A DNA stretch of 64,000 bases from Bradyrhizobiaceae bacterium PARB1. GTDB taxonomy: Bacteria > Pseudomonadota > Alphaproteobacteria > Rhizobiales > Xanthobacteraceae. The position numbers and the translations under genes are program-made. Of the stretch, positions 42,740 through 52,051 are shown in pieces. Position 1 is the first letter of the stretch. Each line of letters starts with the position of its first letter. The notes under the pieces are model-generated. The model was given only the letters and a program-made list of their open reading frames with translations. It did no database searches and was not told the DNA's origin. The stretch is taken from the NCBI GenBank assembly GCA_002256345.1, contig NKIY01000005.1:500485-564484 (forward strand), given 5' to 3'.

Positions 42740-42979
42740 CTAGATATGATTATCCTGGCGCGGCGATGACTGCTGCGCCTTCTGCGCACGCTCGGCGTCG
42801 GCTTTGTTTGCCTCGTGACGACCGATGACGCAACCCGCAACGGCGCCGACCTTGCCATGCCCTGCGTAATGGCCGGCGATGCCGCCGATGATCGCGCCCT
42901 TGATACATCCCTTTGCTTCAGCGGCCACGGACGAAAGCACCAGGCCCATCACGGCAGTGCATAGCAGCAATTTTCTCAT
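42740..42979 (-). CDS. Small exported glycine-rich protein
   Basis: A 79-residue protein with a signal peptide (MRKLLLCTAVMGLVLSSVAAEA) followed by a short glycine-zipper-like segment (CIKGAIIGGIAGHYAGHGKVGAVAGCVIG) and a charged tail (RHEANKADAERAQKAQQ). Two cysteines flank the zipper and might form a disulfide. GGAGAA precedes the ATG at 42979. Similar small proteins are common in this bacterial group and are probably membrane-associated in the periplasm; function unknown. Confidence 0.75.
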   Translation of the reverse strand: MRKLLLCTAVMGLVLSSVAAEAKGCIKGAIIGGIAGHYAGHGKVGAVAGCVIGRHEANKADAERAQKAQQSSPRQDNHI

Positions 42980-43120
42980 AGGAATTCTCCACAGGCACGA
43001 CCCTAAACAAGTAGCAGCCGCTCGCTTTGTTCCATCTGTCGAAATGCGCACTGCGACTGCTCGCACTCGCACAGTGATTCGTGCCATAGATGGCGAAAAT
43101 CAAAAGGGACGAGACGCGAG

Positions 43121-44416
43121 ATGCCTGCACCCAAGCCGCCTGCTTTCGAAACGCTGAGCCTGCATGCCGGCCAGCATCCCGATCCCGTCACCGGATCGCG
43201 GGCAGTGCCGATCCATCAGACCACGTCCTATGTGTTTCAGGACACCGATCACGCTGCAGCGTTGTTCAACCTCGAACGCGCCGGGCACATCTATACCCGC
43301 ATCTCCAATCCGACCATTGCCGTGCTCGAGGAGCGCCTCGCCGCATTGGAGAATGGCGTCGGCGCAGTCTGCACCGCATCGGGCATGGCCGCGCTGCATC
43401 TCGCCATCGCCACCATCCTCAATGCCGGCGATCACATCGTGGCGTCATCGTCGCTCTATGGCGGCACCATCAACCTGCTGGCGCATACGCTACCCCGATT
43501 TGGCATCACCACGACTTTCGTGAAGCCGCGCGACCTCGATGCGTTCAAGGCGGCCATCAAGCCGAACACCAGATTGATCATCGGCGAGACCATCGGCAAT
43601 CCCGGTCTCGAAGTACTCGACATTCCCGCTGTCGCCGACATCGCCCATGCAGCGAAAATCCCGCTGCTGATCGACAACACCTTCGCCACGCCATTCCTGT
43701 CGCGCCCTCTCGATCTCGGCGCCGACATCGTCATGAACTCCACCACGAAATGGATCGGCGGCCATGGCATCGCCATTGGCGGCGTCATCGTCGATGCCGG
43801 CCGCTTCGACTGGCGCGCCTCCGGCAAGTTTCCGCAGCTTACCGAACCCTATGCCGGCTATCACGGCATCGTCTTCGACGAGCAGTTCGGCACCGCCGCC
43901 TTCATCATGCGCGCACGTACCGAAGGCCTGCGCGATTTCGGCGCCTGTCTTTCGCCGACCAATGCATTTCATCTCCTGCAGGGTATCGAGACGCTCGGCA
44001 TCCGCATGGAGCGCCATGTCGCCAATACCAGCGCGGTGCTTGCCGCGCTCACCGCGAACAAGGCCGTCGACTGGGTGCTGCATCCCTCGCTGGAAAATCA
44101 TCCTGATCATGCGCTGGCAAAAACACTGCTACCGCGCGGCGCCGGTTCCATTATTTCCTTCGGCATCAAGGGCGGCCGTCCTGCGGGGCGCAGGTTCATT
44201 GAGGCACTGAGACTCACCAGCCACCTCGCCAATGTCGGCGACGCCAAGACGCTGGTGATCCATCCGGCGTCCACCACACATCAGCAGATGGATGCCGAAC
44301 AGCTCAAGGCCGCCGGTATCGGCGAGGAATTGATCCGCCTCTCCGTCGGCATCGAGGCCGCAGAGGACATCATCGACGATCTCGCGCAGGCGCTGCGCTT
44401 CTCGCAGAAGGGCTGA
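43121..44416 (+). CDS. O-acetylhomoserine sulfhydrylase (Cys/Met metabolism PLP enzyme)
   Basis: Pyridoxal-phosphate enzyme of 431 residues in the Cys/Met metabolism family, most like O-acetylhomoserine aminocarboxypropyltransferase (MetY), which makes homocysteine from O-acetylhomoserine and sulfide. The PLP lysine lies in MNSTTKWIGGHG; other motifs are HTTS-like IHQTTSYVF at the start and GETIGNPGLEVLDI for the cofactor ring. Length and the insert after PLP lysine (GKFPQLTEPYAGYHG) fit MetY rather than MetB/MetC. It is followed after 4 bases by an alpha/beta hydrolase. Cytoplasmic. No SAM riboswitch was noticed upstream. Confidence 0.9.
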   Translation: MPAPKPPAFETLSLHAGQHPDPVTGSRAVPIHQTTSYVFQDTDHAAALFNLERAGHIYTRISNPTIAVLEERLAALENGVGAVCTASGMAALHLAIATILNAGDHIVASSSLYGGTINLLAHTLPRFGITTTFVKPRDLDAFKAAIKPNTRLIIGETIGNPGLEVLDIPAVADIAHAAKIPLLIDNTFATPFLSRPLDLGADIVMNSTTKWIGGHGIAIGGVIVDAGRFDWRASGKFPQLTEPYAGYHGIVFDEQFGTAAFIMRARTEGLRDFGACLSPTNAFHLLQGIETLGIRMERHVANTSAVLAALTANKAVDWVLHPSLENHPDHALAKTLLPRGAGSIISFGIKGGRPAGRRFIEALRLTSHLANVGDAKTLVIHPASTTHQQMDAEQLKAAGIGEELIRLSVGIEAAEDIIDDLAQALRFSQKG

Positions 44417-44420
44417 GCCG

Positions 44421-45203
44421 ATGCAGATCACAGTCAACGGTCACGAGACCTTCGTCGCCAATGGCGGCCGCACCTTCGATCCGTCACTTCCCGTCGTGGT
44501 GCTGATCCACGGCGCCGGCTTCGACAGTTCCACATGGGCGCTGCATACGCGCTGGTTCGCCCATCATGGCTATGCCGTGCTCGCGCCGGATCTTCCCGGC
44601 CACGGCCGCAGCGGCGGCGAAGCGCTCACCAGCATCGGCGATCTCGCCGATTGGACCGCGGCACTGATCGCAGCGGCCGGCGCCAAGCAAGCGCGACTGA
44701 TCGGCCATTCCATGGGCTCGCTGATCGCTCTGGAAACCGCAGCGCGCCATCCGGACAAGGTCACACGCCTCGACCTGCTCGGCACCGCCGCGACGATGAC
44801 CGTCGGTCCCGATCTGCTCAAGGATGCCGAAGCCAACCAGCATTCGGCCATCGACATGGTATCGATCTGGGGTCTCGGTATGCGCGCCGAACTCGGCGGC
44901 AGTCTCGCGCCGGGCCTGTGGATGCATACCGGCGCGCAGCGCGTGCTGGAGACGATGAAGCCCGGCGTCCTCCATGCCGATCTCAACGCCTGCAACGCCT
45001 ATGAGAATGCCCTTGCCGCGGCGGCGCAGGTAAAGGTTCCGGTGACGCTGATCCTCGGCGAGCGGGACATGATGACGCCGCTCAGGGCCGGCAAGGCGCT
45101 CGCCGCCGCGCTCGCGGATGTGCGCACGGTGATTCTGCCGGCCACCGGCCACATGATGATGGTCGAACGCCCGGATGAGGTGCTCGCGGCGCTCCGCAGC
45201 TAG
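44421..45203 (+). CDS. Alpha/beta hydrolase
   Basis: Serine hydrolase of 260 residues. The oxyanion segment is VVLIHGAGFDSSTW, the nucleophile elbow is GHSMGS, the acid is probably Asp in LGERDMMTP and the histidine is in ATGHMMMVE. No export signal. The gene is cotranscribed with the sulfhydrylase; it may be a MetX-like or esterase partner, but homoserine acetyltransferases are larger, so an unspecific hydrolase call is safer. The cobalamin riboswitch begins about 55 bases downstream. Confidence 0.88.
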   Translation: MQITVNGHETFVANGGRTFDPSLPVVVLIHGAGFDSSTWALHTRWFAHHGYAVLAPDLPGHGRSGGEALTSIGDLADWTAALIAAAGAKQARLIGHSMGSLIALETAARHPDKVTRLDLLGTAATMTVGPDLLKDAEANQHSAIDMVSIWGLGMRAELGGSLAPGLWMHTGAQRVLETMKPGVLHADLNACNAYENALAAAAQVKVPVTLILGERDMMTPLRAGKALAAALADVRTVILPATGHMMMVERPDEVLAALRS

Positions 45204-45257
45204 AACCGATCAAAGCCTGTTGCGCGCAGCGGCGCGCTGTGCCACTGAAGTTCCGTC

Positions 45258-45425
45258 ATCGGTGCCTCCGTGAGGAGGTGAAACGGGAATGCGGTGTGGG
45301 GAGAGATCTCCCCTGATGCCGCGGCTGCCCCCGCAACTGTAAGCAGTCGGTCCAGATCCCTCACGCCACTGAGCATGCTCGGGAAGGCGGATCTGGAGAT
45401 CACTGCGAGCCAGGAGACCGGCCGA
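45258..45425 (+). ncRNA. Cobalamin riboswitch upstream of btuB
   Basis: Class I adenosylcobalamin riboswitch. Visible conserved parts in order: GGTGCC near 45261, GAAACGGGAA near 45280, CCGCAACTGTAAGC (45331-45344), GCCACTG (45365-45371), GGGAAGGCGG and the B12 box GCGAGCCAGGAGACCGGC (45405-45422). The 48 bases to the btuB start form the expression platform. It should repress btuB and the btuCD genes when cobalamin is plentiful. Confidence 0.95.
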
Positions 45426-45472
45426 GGACATGTTTCAACTCGTTCGACGGTGGGTCGACGGTAGGGAATCTC

Positions 45473-47422
45473 ATGTCTATCCGAATGATCGCTGCCGGTA
45501 GTGCAGCGGTTCTTGCCGTGTCTGCTCAAGCAGCGCAGGCGCAATCCAAACCACAAGAACTCTCCGAAATCGTCGTCACCGCGAGCCGCACGGCAGAGCC
45601 GCTGAGCGCGACCGGCAGCGCCATCAGCGTGGTCTCGGGCGAAACCATCGCCACATCCAATCCCGGTTCGCTGGTCGATGCCCTGCGCAGCGTCCCCGGC
45701 CTCGATATTTCCGAAAACGGCGGCCCCGGCGGCACGGCGAATGTCCGCCTGCGCGGCGCCAATACCGGCCAGACACTGGTGATGATCGACGGCATCCGCG
45801 TCAACGATCCCACCGCGGCATCGGGCGATTTCGAATTTGCCATGTTCGCGCCCTCAAGCATCGATCGCATCGAGGTGCTGCGCGGCCCGCAAAGCGCGCT
45901 CTATGGCTCCGACGCCATGGGCGGCGTGATCAATATCATCACCAAGAAGGGCAGCGGCCCCGCGCAGTTCAATGTCCGCACCGAAGCCGGCAGCTACGGC
46001 ACCGTGGTGACGCAAGGCTCGCTGGTCGGCACCAATGGCCCGTGGTCCTATGCCTTCACCGGCGGCGGTCAGCACTCCAACGGTTTCTCCCGCTACGGCT
46101 ATCGTATCCCGTCCATCGAAGCCAGGTTTCCAAATCTCGAAAGCGACGGTTTCGATCGCATCGGCGGATCGGCGCGGATCGGTTACGATGCCGGCGAAGG
46201 CATCCGGCTCGAGGCCGGCACCGTGCAGTCCTTCACGCGCTCTGCCTATGATGCGGCGACTGGCGCGTTCCCAGACACGCCGGCTTCCGCCGATCGCCTG
46301 CTGCAAACCATCTATGGTCGTGTCGGCATCGATTCATTCGGCGGCATTCTCACGCATAATGTGACGATCTCGAACACTCACACCGAGCGTTCTTTCACTG
46401 ACTACACCTACAAGACTAACATGCTCCCGCAGAACACGACGGCGAAGACGTCGGACTATTGGGGCAACAGTCTCGGCGCGGAATACCAGGCGAACCTCAA
46501 GCTCGGCAGCTTTGGCACGCTGATCTATGGCGCCAAGACCCAAAGCGAGACTGCGCAAACCTTCTCGACAAACGTCCTTCCGATTGCGGGTCTGATGACG
46601 CCGCTGCTGGCGAAGCAGCAGGACACCAACTCCGTCTTCGCGCTTTGGTCGGTGCCGATCGGCGAGCGGCTGAACGTGACACTCGGCGGCCGCGTCGACG
46701 ATGTCGTCAATGTCGCGCGGTTCGAGACATGGCGTGCCACCGCAGCTTACAGCATCTCGGAGACCGGAACGAAGCTGCGCGCCAGCGCGGGCACGGGCGC
46801 CAAGGCGCCGACGCTGTTCCAGCTCTATGACAGCACCTATGGCAGCCTCAACCTGACGCCGGAAACCAGCTTCGGCTACGATGCCGGCATCGACCAGAGC
46901 CTGTTCAACGGGCGTGTCGTGCTGTCGGTGACGGGTTTCGCCAACGACTTCAACAATCTCATCAACTTCGTTAGCGATGCCTCGCGTCCGCTCGGCTACT
47001 ACACCAATGTCGCCCGCGCCGAGACCAGCGGTCTCGAAGTCGGCGCCACCGTCGACGTGTTGCCCGGCCTCGTGAAGATCAACGCGGCCTATACCTATCT
47101 GCACGCCGTCGATCTGACGACAGGCCTGACGCTGGCGCGTCGCCCGCAAAATCTCGCGCGCTTCGCCGTCACCATCACACCGAACGATCGCTGGCTGATC
47201 GAGCCGCGCATCACCACCGTCTCGAAGCGTTACAGTAGCGCCAACGAGGTCGGCGTCGTCGATGCCTATACCCGTGTCGACCTCTATAGCGAGTACAAGC
47301 TCGACGCCAACTGGAAGGTGTTCGCCCGCGGCGAAAACATCCTCAATGAGCGCTACCAGGAAGTGCTGAACTTCGGTACGACTGGCCCTGCGCTCTATGC
47401 AGGATTTAACGCCACATGGTGA
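45473..47422 (+). CDS. btuB: TonB-dependent cobalamin receptor BtuB
   Basis: Outer-membrane beta-barrel receptor of 649 residues for cobalamin. A signal peptide ends near AQAQS; the TonB box follows (SEIVVTASR). The plug domain (about 35-150) contains LRGANTGQTLVMIDGIRVND and RIEVLRGPQSALYGSDAMGGVINI. The barrel ends in a terminal aromatic (GFNATW), the sorting signal for outer-membrane proteins. It is preceded by a B12 riboswitch and overlaps btuC by 7 bases, confirming its ligand better than sequence alone. Confidence 0.94.
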   Translation: MSIRMIAAGSAAVLAVSAQAAQAQSKPQELSEIVVTASRTAEPLSATGSAISVVSGETIATSNPGSLVDALRSVPGLDISENGGPGGTANVRLRGANTGQTLVMIDGIRVNDPTAASGDFEFAMFAPSSIDRIEVLRGPQSALYGSDAMGGVINIITKKGSGPAQFNVRTEAGSYGTVVTQGSLVGTNGPWSYAFTGGGQHSNGFSRYGYRIPSIEARFPNLESDGFDRIGGSARIGYDAGEGIRLEAGTVQSFTRSAYDAATGAFPDTPASADRLLQTIYGRVGIDSFGGILTHNVTISNTHTERSFTDYTYKTNMLPQNTTAKTSDYWGNSLGAEYQANLKLGSFGTLIYGAKTQSETAQTFSTNVLPIAGLMTPLLAKQQDTNSVFALWSVPIGERLNVTLGGRVDDVVNVARFETWRATAAYSISETGTKLRASAGTGAKAPTLFQLYDSTYGSLNLTPETSFGYDAGIDQSLFNGRVVLSVTGFANDFNNLINFVSDASRPLGYYTNVARAETSGLEVGATVDVLPGLVKINAAYTYLHAVDLTTGLTLARRPQNLARFAVTITPNDRWLIEPRITTVSKRYSSANEVGVVDAYTRVDLYSEYKLDANWKVFARGENILNERYQEVLNFGTTGPALYAGFNATW

Positions 47423-48441
47423 CCGGACGCCCGGCAGCAAGACGAAGCGTGATCGCCACCACGGCACTCGCCGTACTGGTGGTGCTCTTGCTGCTGGCGT
47501 CGCTCGGCACCGGTCCGGTTCGCCTGCCGCCGCTGACGGTGCTCGATGCGCTGTTCGGCGGCGCCAGCGATGTGCAGCAGATCATCGTCCGCGAAATTCG
47601 TCTGCCGCGCGCGATCCTCGCGCTCGCCATCGGTGCCATTCTCGGCCTCTCGGGTGCAGCGCTGCAAGGTTTGCTGCGCAATCCGCTTGCCTCGCCGTCA
47701 CTGTTCGGCGCACCGCAATCGGCGGCCTTCGGCGCCGTATTGATGATTTCGCTCGGCCTCGCCGATGTCCGCTCATGGGCGCTGCCCGTGGCCGGCATCG
47801 CGATGGCTTTCGCGTCGGTCTTCGTACTGCTCACCATCGCCGGGCGCAATGCGGGATTGCTGCTCCTCATCCTCGCCGGCCTCGCTATTTCCAGCCTCGC
47901 TGGCGCTGCGACGGCGCTGGTGATGAACCTTTCGCCCAATCCATTCGCGGCGCTCGAAATCGCCTTCTGGCTGCTCGGCTCACTGGAAGATCGCAGCTTC
48001 CGCCATGTCACGCTGGCGATGCCGTTCATCCTCGCCGGCGCCGCGATCCTGATGAGTCAGCGCTCCGCCTTCCGCGCGCTCAGCCTTGGTGAGGAGACCG
48101 CGCAGAGTCTTGGCGTGAACGTGTCCCGCTTGCGCCTGCTGGTGATCGTCGGCGTCGCCCTCGGCGTCGGAGGCGCGGTCGCCGTTGCGGGCACCATCGG
48201 ATTCATCGGCCTCGTTGCGCCGCATCTGATGCGTCCGATCATCGGCCACGATCCGGCGCGGCTGCTGATTCCGAGCGCGCTCACCGGCGCGGCGTTGCTG
48301 CTCGCCGCGGATATCTCGGTGCGTATCATCCCGGCGACCACCGATATCAAGGTCGGCGTGCTCACCTCGATCATCGGTGTGCCGTTCTTCCTCTATCTGA
48401 TCATGCGCGAACGCCGCGCGCTGGGCGGAGGCATCGCATGA
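47416..48441 (+). CDS. btuC: Cobalamin ABC transporter permease BtuC
   Basis: FecCD-family inner-membrane permease of 341 residues with about ten hydrophobic segments. Typical stretches are EIRLPRAILALAIGAILGLSGAALQGLLRNPLASP and GTIGFIGLVAPHLMRPIIGHDPARLL. Its start overlaps btuB and its stop overlaps btuD (ATGA), so the three are one transcript under the riboswitch. Siderophore permeases are similar; context gives the cobalamin assignment. Confidence 0.92.
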   Translation: MVTGRPAARRSVIATTALAVLVVLLLLASLGTGPVRLPPLTVLDALFGGASDVQQIIVREIRLPRAILALAIGAILGLSGAALQGLLRNPLASPSLFGAPQSAAFGAVLMISLGLADVRSWALPVAGIAMAFASVFVLLTIAGRNAGLLLLILAGLAISSLAGAATALVMNLSPNPFAALEIAFWLLGSLEDRSFRHVTLAMPFILAGAAILMSQRSAFRALSLGEETAQSLGVNVSRLRLLVIVGVALGVGGAVAVAGTIGFIGLVAPHLMRPIIGHDPARLLIPSALTGAALLLAADISVRIIPATTDIKVGVLTSIIGVPFFLYLIMRERRALGGGIA

Positions 48442-49220
48442 GCGAGACGCCGCTGCTCACCGCAACCAATCTGAACGTCACGCTGTCGGGCCGCCGCGTG
48501 CTGCAGGACGTTTCTCTGTCACTGACCGAAGCACACCTCGTCGCGCTCGTCGGCCCGAACGGCGCCGGCAAGACGACGCTGCTGCGCGCTCTCGCCGGCT
48601 TGCAGGTCTCAACCGGCCACATCGCCGTCGCAGGCACTCCCCTCGCCGATCTCTCGCTGCGCGAGCGCGCCAAGCGTTTCGGTTATCTTCCGCAAGGCCA
48701 TCTCGTGCACTGGCCGCTGGTGGCGAAAGATGTCGTCGCGCTCGGTCGTTACCCGCATGGCGGCACCGATCCCGCGCGGCTTGCGCCTGCCGATGAGGCC
48801 GCCGTTCAGCGTGCCATGCAAGCAACCGACACGCTCGGCTTCGCTGACCGCCCCGTCACCGAACTCTCCGGCGGCGAACGCAGCCGTGTGGCGCTCGCCC
48901 GCGTGCTCGCCGTCGAGGCGCCCATCGTCTTTGCCGATGAGCCCACCGCCTCGCTCGATCCGCGTTACCAACTTGACGTGATGGTCAACCTGCGCCGCAC
49001 CGCAAATGGCGGTGTGCTGGTGATCGTCGTGACCCACGATCTCAGCCTTGCCGCACGTTTTGCCGATACAGTACTGGTGATGTCGAACGGCCGTCTCGTC
49101 GCACAGGGCACGCCGACCGAGGCGCTGTCGGATGTGACGCTTGCCGATGTCTTTCGCGTCAGCACTCTTCGCACAACGCATGGCGATCAGGCCGTCATCA
49201 TCCCCTGGGCGGGAGTATGA
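48438..49220 (+). CDS. btuD: Cobalamin ABC transporter ATP-binding protein BtuD
   Basis: FepC/BtuD-family ATPase of 260 residues. Walker A is GPNGAGKTTLLRAL, the signature is LSGGERSRVALARVL, and Walker B is IVFADEPTASLD. It is coupled to btuC. The gene ends 12 bases before the 3' end of the convergent cobD, which interrupts the operon: the matching binding protein gene is on the far side of cobD. Confidence 0.92.
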   Translation: MSETPLLTATNLNVTLSGRRVLQDVSLSLTEAHLVALVGPNGAGKTTLLRALAGLQVSTGHIAVAGTPLADLSLRERAKRFGYLPQGHLVHWPLVAKDVVALGRYPHGGTDPARLAPADEAAVQRAMQATDTLGFADRPVTELSGGERSRVALARVLAVEAPIVFADEPTASLDPRYQLDVMVNLRRTANGGVLVIVVTHDLSLAARFADTVLVMSNGRLVAQGTPTEALSDVTLADVFRVSTLRTTHGDQAVIIPWAGV

Positions 49221-49232
49221 GCGATGCTGTTT

Positions 49233-50216
49233 CTATGTCGCCAGCGCCGCCGCCAGACGATCGAGCGCCTGCGCATTTTCGGGCAATCCGAAGCGCAGCA
49301 AGTCCTTCGCCCAATCGAAACTACGGCACCAGATCTTCTGCTGTGCGAGCCGGCGATGCAGAGCCAGGGCGTCGCGATGTCGCGCCAGACGATAGAGCGA
49401 GGTGCCGCCGACGATCTCGAAGCCGGCATCGATCAGCACGCCATCGAGCTTGATTACCTGTGCGGCGAGACGCACACGCGTCGGCAGGACCCAATGCACG
49501 TCGCCGAGCGCCTTCGCGCCAACATGCAGCGCGGGTCCGGATACAGCCCACGGTCCGAGCACGGTGCGCATGCGATTTGCGAGATCCGGCGTGGTGATCG
49601 CAAAGCCGAGCCGGATGCCGGCAAGGCCATAGAACTTGCCAAAGGAACGCAGGATCACGATCGGCAGCTTGCCGCAGGAGGCGACCGCGCTGATGCCCGC
49701 CTCCACATCAGCAAAAGCTTCATCGATCACCAGCCAGCCGCTGCGGCGCTGCAGCACCGCCGCGATCTCGGCGAGACGATGCGGCGGGGTGATGCGACCG
49801 TCGGGGTTGTTGGGATTGACGATGACGGCATGCGCGACATGCGCCGGCAATTCGGCAAGATCGCCAATGGCCGCGATGGCATGGCCCGCATCGCTCCAGG
49901 CTGCGGAATGCTCATTGTAGGTGGGACCGACGATCGCAACGGCGCCATCCGTGGCGAGCCGCGGCAGCAACTGGATCAGCGCCTGCGTACCGCCGGCCGC
50001 AACGATACCGGCGCCTTCGGGGACACGATAGGCCGTGCGCGCCGCAGCGAGCAGCGACTGCTCGTCGGCGCGCGAGGGCAATCGCTGCCAGGCGCTGTCC
50101 GGCAGCTTGCGGATCGGATATGGCCACGGATTGATGCCGGTCGAAAGATCCAGCCATTCGTCCGCTGCGCCGCCGAACTCGGCCATCGCCTGGGTGAGAT
50201 CGCCACCATGTTTCAT
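49233..50216 (-). CDS. cobD: L-threonine-phosphate decarboxylase (CobD; CobC in Pseudomonas naming)
   Basis: PLP-dependent aminotransferase-fold enzyme of 327 residues that makes the (R)-1-amino-2-propanol phosphate used in the nucleotide loop of cobalamin. Visible are LDLSTGINPWPYP, NPNNPDGR for cofactor contacts, VIDEAFAD and the PLP lysine region RSFGKFYGLAGIRLGF. It is the only minus-strand gene among the btu/cbiB genes. Its start codon lies within 8 bases of the btuF start, so its promoter must be inside btuF. Confidence 0.92.
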   Translation of the reverse strand: MKHGGDLTQAMAEFGGAADEWLDLSTGINPWPYPIRKLPDSAWQRLPSRADEQSLLAAARTAYRVPEGAGIVAAGGTQALIQLLPRLATDGAVAIVGPTYNEHSAAWSDAGHAIAAIGDLAELPAHVAHAVIVNPNNPDGRITPPHRLAEIAAVLQRRSGWLVIDEAFADVEAGISAVASCGKLPIVILRSFGKFYGLAGIRLGFAITTPDLANRMRTVLGPWAVSGPALHVGAKALGDVHWVLPTRVRLAAQVIKLDGVLIDAGFEIVGGTSLYRLARHRDALALHRRLAQQKIWCRSFDWAKDLLRFGLPENAQALDRLAAALAT

Positions 50217-51083
50217 GCGTCTCTCATGCCATCATATCGGGCCAAGTGCGAGAGACTTTGCGCCGCGGTGACTGCCGTCGTCACGCTGCTTGTCGCCGAT
50301 CCGCTGCAAGCGGCCGGGCAGCCGCGCATCGCCTCGATCAATCTGTGCACGGATCAGTTGCTCGTCACCCTCGCCGATCCCGAACAGATTCTCGGTCTCA
50401 GCCCATTTGCGCGCGATCCCTTCCGTTCGTGGGACAAGGACAAGGCGGCGCACTTCCGCCTGCTCTCCGGCGAGGCGGAGGATGTGCTGGCACTGAAGCC
50501 AGATCTGGTCGTCGCCGGCCGCTTCACAAAACGCGCCACGCGCGAGCTGTTGAAGGACAAGGGCCTCAAGGTCGCCGAGTTCGCGCCGGCGCGCTCGCTC
50601 GATGAGGTGAGGAAGCAATTGCGCGAGATGGGCGCGCTGGTGAAACATCCGGAGCGCGCCGAGGCCGAGATCGCAAAGCTCGACGCGGCCATCGCCCATG
50701 CGCGCGCAGCCGCGCAGCAAAAGCCGCTGCGTGTACTTGCTGTGTCGCGCCGCGGCTGGGTGTCGGGCGGTGACAATCTCACCACATCGCTGTTGTCGGC
50801 AGTGGGTCTGAAGAATGCCGGCGGTGAGCTCGGTCTGAAAGCCGGTGGCTTCGCCTCGCTGGAAGCTATCGTAACGCTGAAGCCGGACCTGCTGCTGGTC
50901 ACCGACAACACCGACTTCGCCGAAGACGAGGGCCGCGCCTTCCTGCTGCATCCCGCGCTGGAAAAGACCTATCCGCCGTCGAAGCGTCTGGTGCTGCCCG
51001 AGCGCCTCACGGCCTGCGGCGGTCCGACCATGGTCGAGGCGCTGGATCGGCTTAGCGCCGAAATCAACCGCGTGGCACCGTGA
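50208..51083 (+). CDS. btuF: Cobalamin ABC transporter substrate-binding protein BtuF
   Basis: Periplasmic binding protein of 291 residues (helical-backbone, class III). A signal peptide (LCAAVTAVVTLLVADPLQAAG) is followed by the typical RIASINLCTDQLLVTLADPEQILGLS, and SGGDNLTTSLLSAVGLKNAGGE lies in the second lobe. I give the ATG at 50208, which has GGGTGAG upstream; the ATG at 50226 is an alternative and would avoid overlap with the divergent cobD start. It is separated from btuBCD by cobD. Its stop overlaps the cbiB start (TGATG). Confidence 0.88.
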   Translation: MFHASLMPSYRAKCERLCAAVTAVVTLLVADPLQAAGQPRIASINLCTDQLLVTLADPEQILGLSPFARDPFRSWDKDKAAHFRLLSGEAEDVLALKPDLVVAGRFTKRATRELLKDKGLKVAEFAPARSLDEVRKQLREMGALVKHPERAEAEIAKLDAAIAHARAAAQQKPLRVLAVSRRGWVSGGDNLTTSLLSAVGLKNAGGELGLKAGGFASLEAIVTLKPDLLLVTDNTDFAEDEGRAFLLHPALEKTYPPSKRLVLPERLTACGGPTMVEALDRLSAEINRVAP

Positions 51084-52051
51084 TGCTCGTGCATGGCGAT
51101 GCACTTTTGCTTGTGGTCGCAGCACTGCTGCTCGATACCGCCATCGGCGATCCCGACTGGCTGTGGCGCCGTGCGCCGCATCCGGTGGTGTGGATCGGCA
51201 ATGGCATCGGCTGGCTCGAACGAAGGCTCAATCGCGAGAGCTGGTCGAAGCACAGACGCAAGCTTGCCGGCGTGCTGACGGTCGTGATTCTGGTCGCCGT
51301 GTCGGTCCTCGTCGGCGCCCTGCTCAGCGATCTCCTGCACGGCCATTGGCTGGGCTTCATTGCCGAAGCCCTGATCGCGTCCACATTGATCGCGCAGCGC
51401 AGCCTGTATCAGCATGTCGCACGCGTGCATCTCGCTTTCACCGAAGGTGGCTTGCCGGCAGCACGCAAAGCAGTCGCCATGATCGTCGGCCGCGATCCCG
51501 AACGGCTCGACGAAGCCGGCGTCGCGCGCGCTGCCATCGAGTCCACGGCAGAGAATTTCTCCGACGGCATCGTCGCGCCGGTGTTCTGGCTGGCATTGCT
51601 TGGCCTGCCCGGCCTGATCGCCTACAAGGCGATCAGCACCGCGGATTCCATGATCGGCCATCGTACAGATCGCTACGTCGATTTTGGCTGGGCTGCCGCC
51701 CGGCTGGACGATCTCGTCAATCTCGTGCCCGCACGCCTCTCCGGCGTGCTGGTCGCGATTGCCGCGCCGATCGCAAGTGGATCGATCGCAACATCCATGA
51801 AAACGATGTTCCGCGATGCGCGCCAGCATCGCTCGCCCAATGCCGGCTGGCCGGAAAGCGCCATGGCCGGCGCGTTGGGGATCGCGCTCAGCGGTCCGCG
51901 TGTCTATCCCGAAGGCGTTGCGAACGAACCTTATCTCAATGCGGATGGCCGCCGCGCCGAACCGAACGACATCCGCCGCTCCCTGCGCGTCTATGCTGCG
52001 GCCTGCACGCTCGAAATCGTGGTCTACGCGACGCTGGCACTGTTGATCTGA
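51083..52051 (+). CDS. cbiB: Adenosylcobinamide-phosphate synthase CbiB (CobD in Pseudomonas naming)
   Basis: Integral membrane enzyme of 322 residues that attaches aminopropanol phosphate to adenosylcobyric acid. Several hydrophobic segments are present, with the hallmark [17 protein letters not shown] near residue 155 and [18 protein letters not shown] at the start. A GTG one codon earlier overlaps the btuF stop as GTGA; the ATG forms TGATG. Its 3' end overlaps the convergent cobQ by 28 bases. It uses the product of the CobD decarboxylase encoded nearby. Confidence 0.93.
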   Translation: MLVHGDALLLVVAALLLDTAIGDPDWLWRRAPHPVVWIGNGIGWLERRLNRESWSKHRRKLAGVLTVVILVAVSVLVGALLSDLLHGHWLGFIAEALIASTLIAQRSLYQHVARVHLAFTEGGLPAARKAVAMIVGRDPERLDEAGVARAAIESTAENFSDGIVAPVFWLALLGLPGLIAYKAISTADSMIGHRTDRYVDFGWAAARLDDLVNLVPARLSGVLVAIAAPIASGSIATSMKTMFRDARQHRSPNAGWPESAMAGALGIALSGPRVYPEGVANEPYLNADGRRAEPNDIRRSLRVYAAACTLEIVVYATLALLI

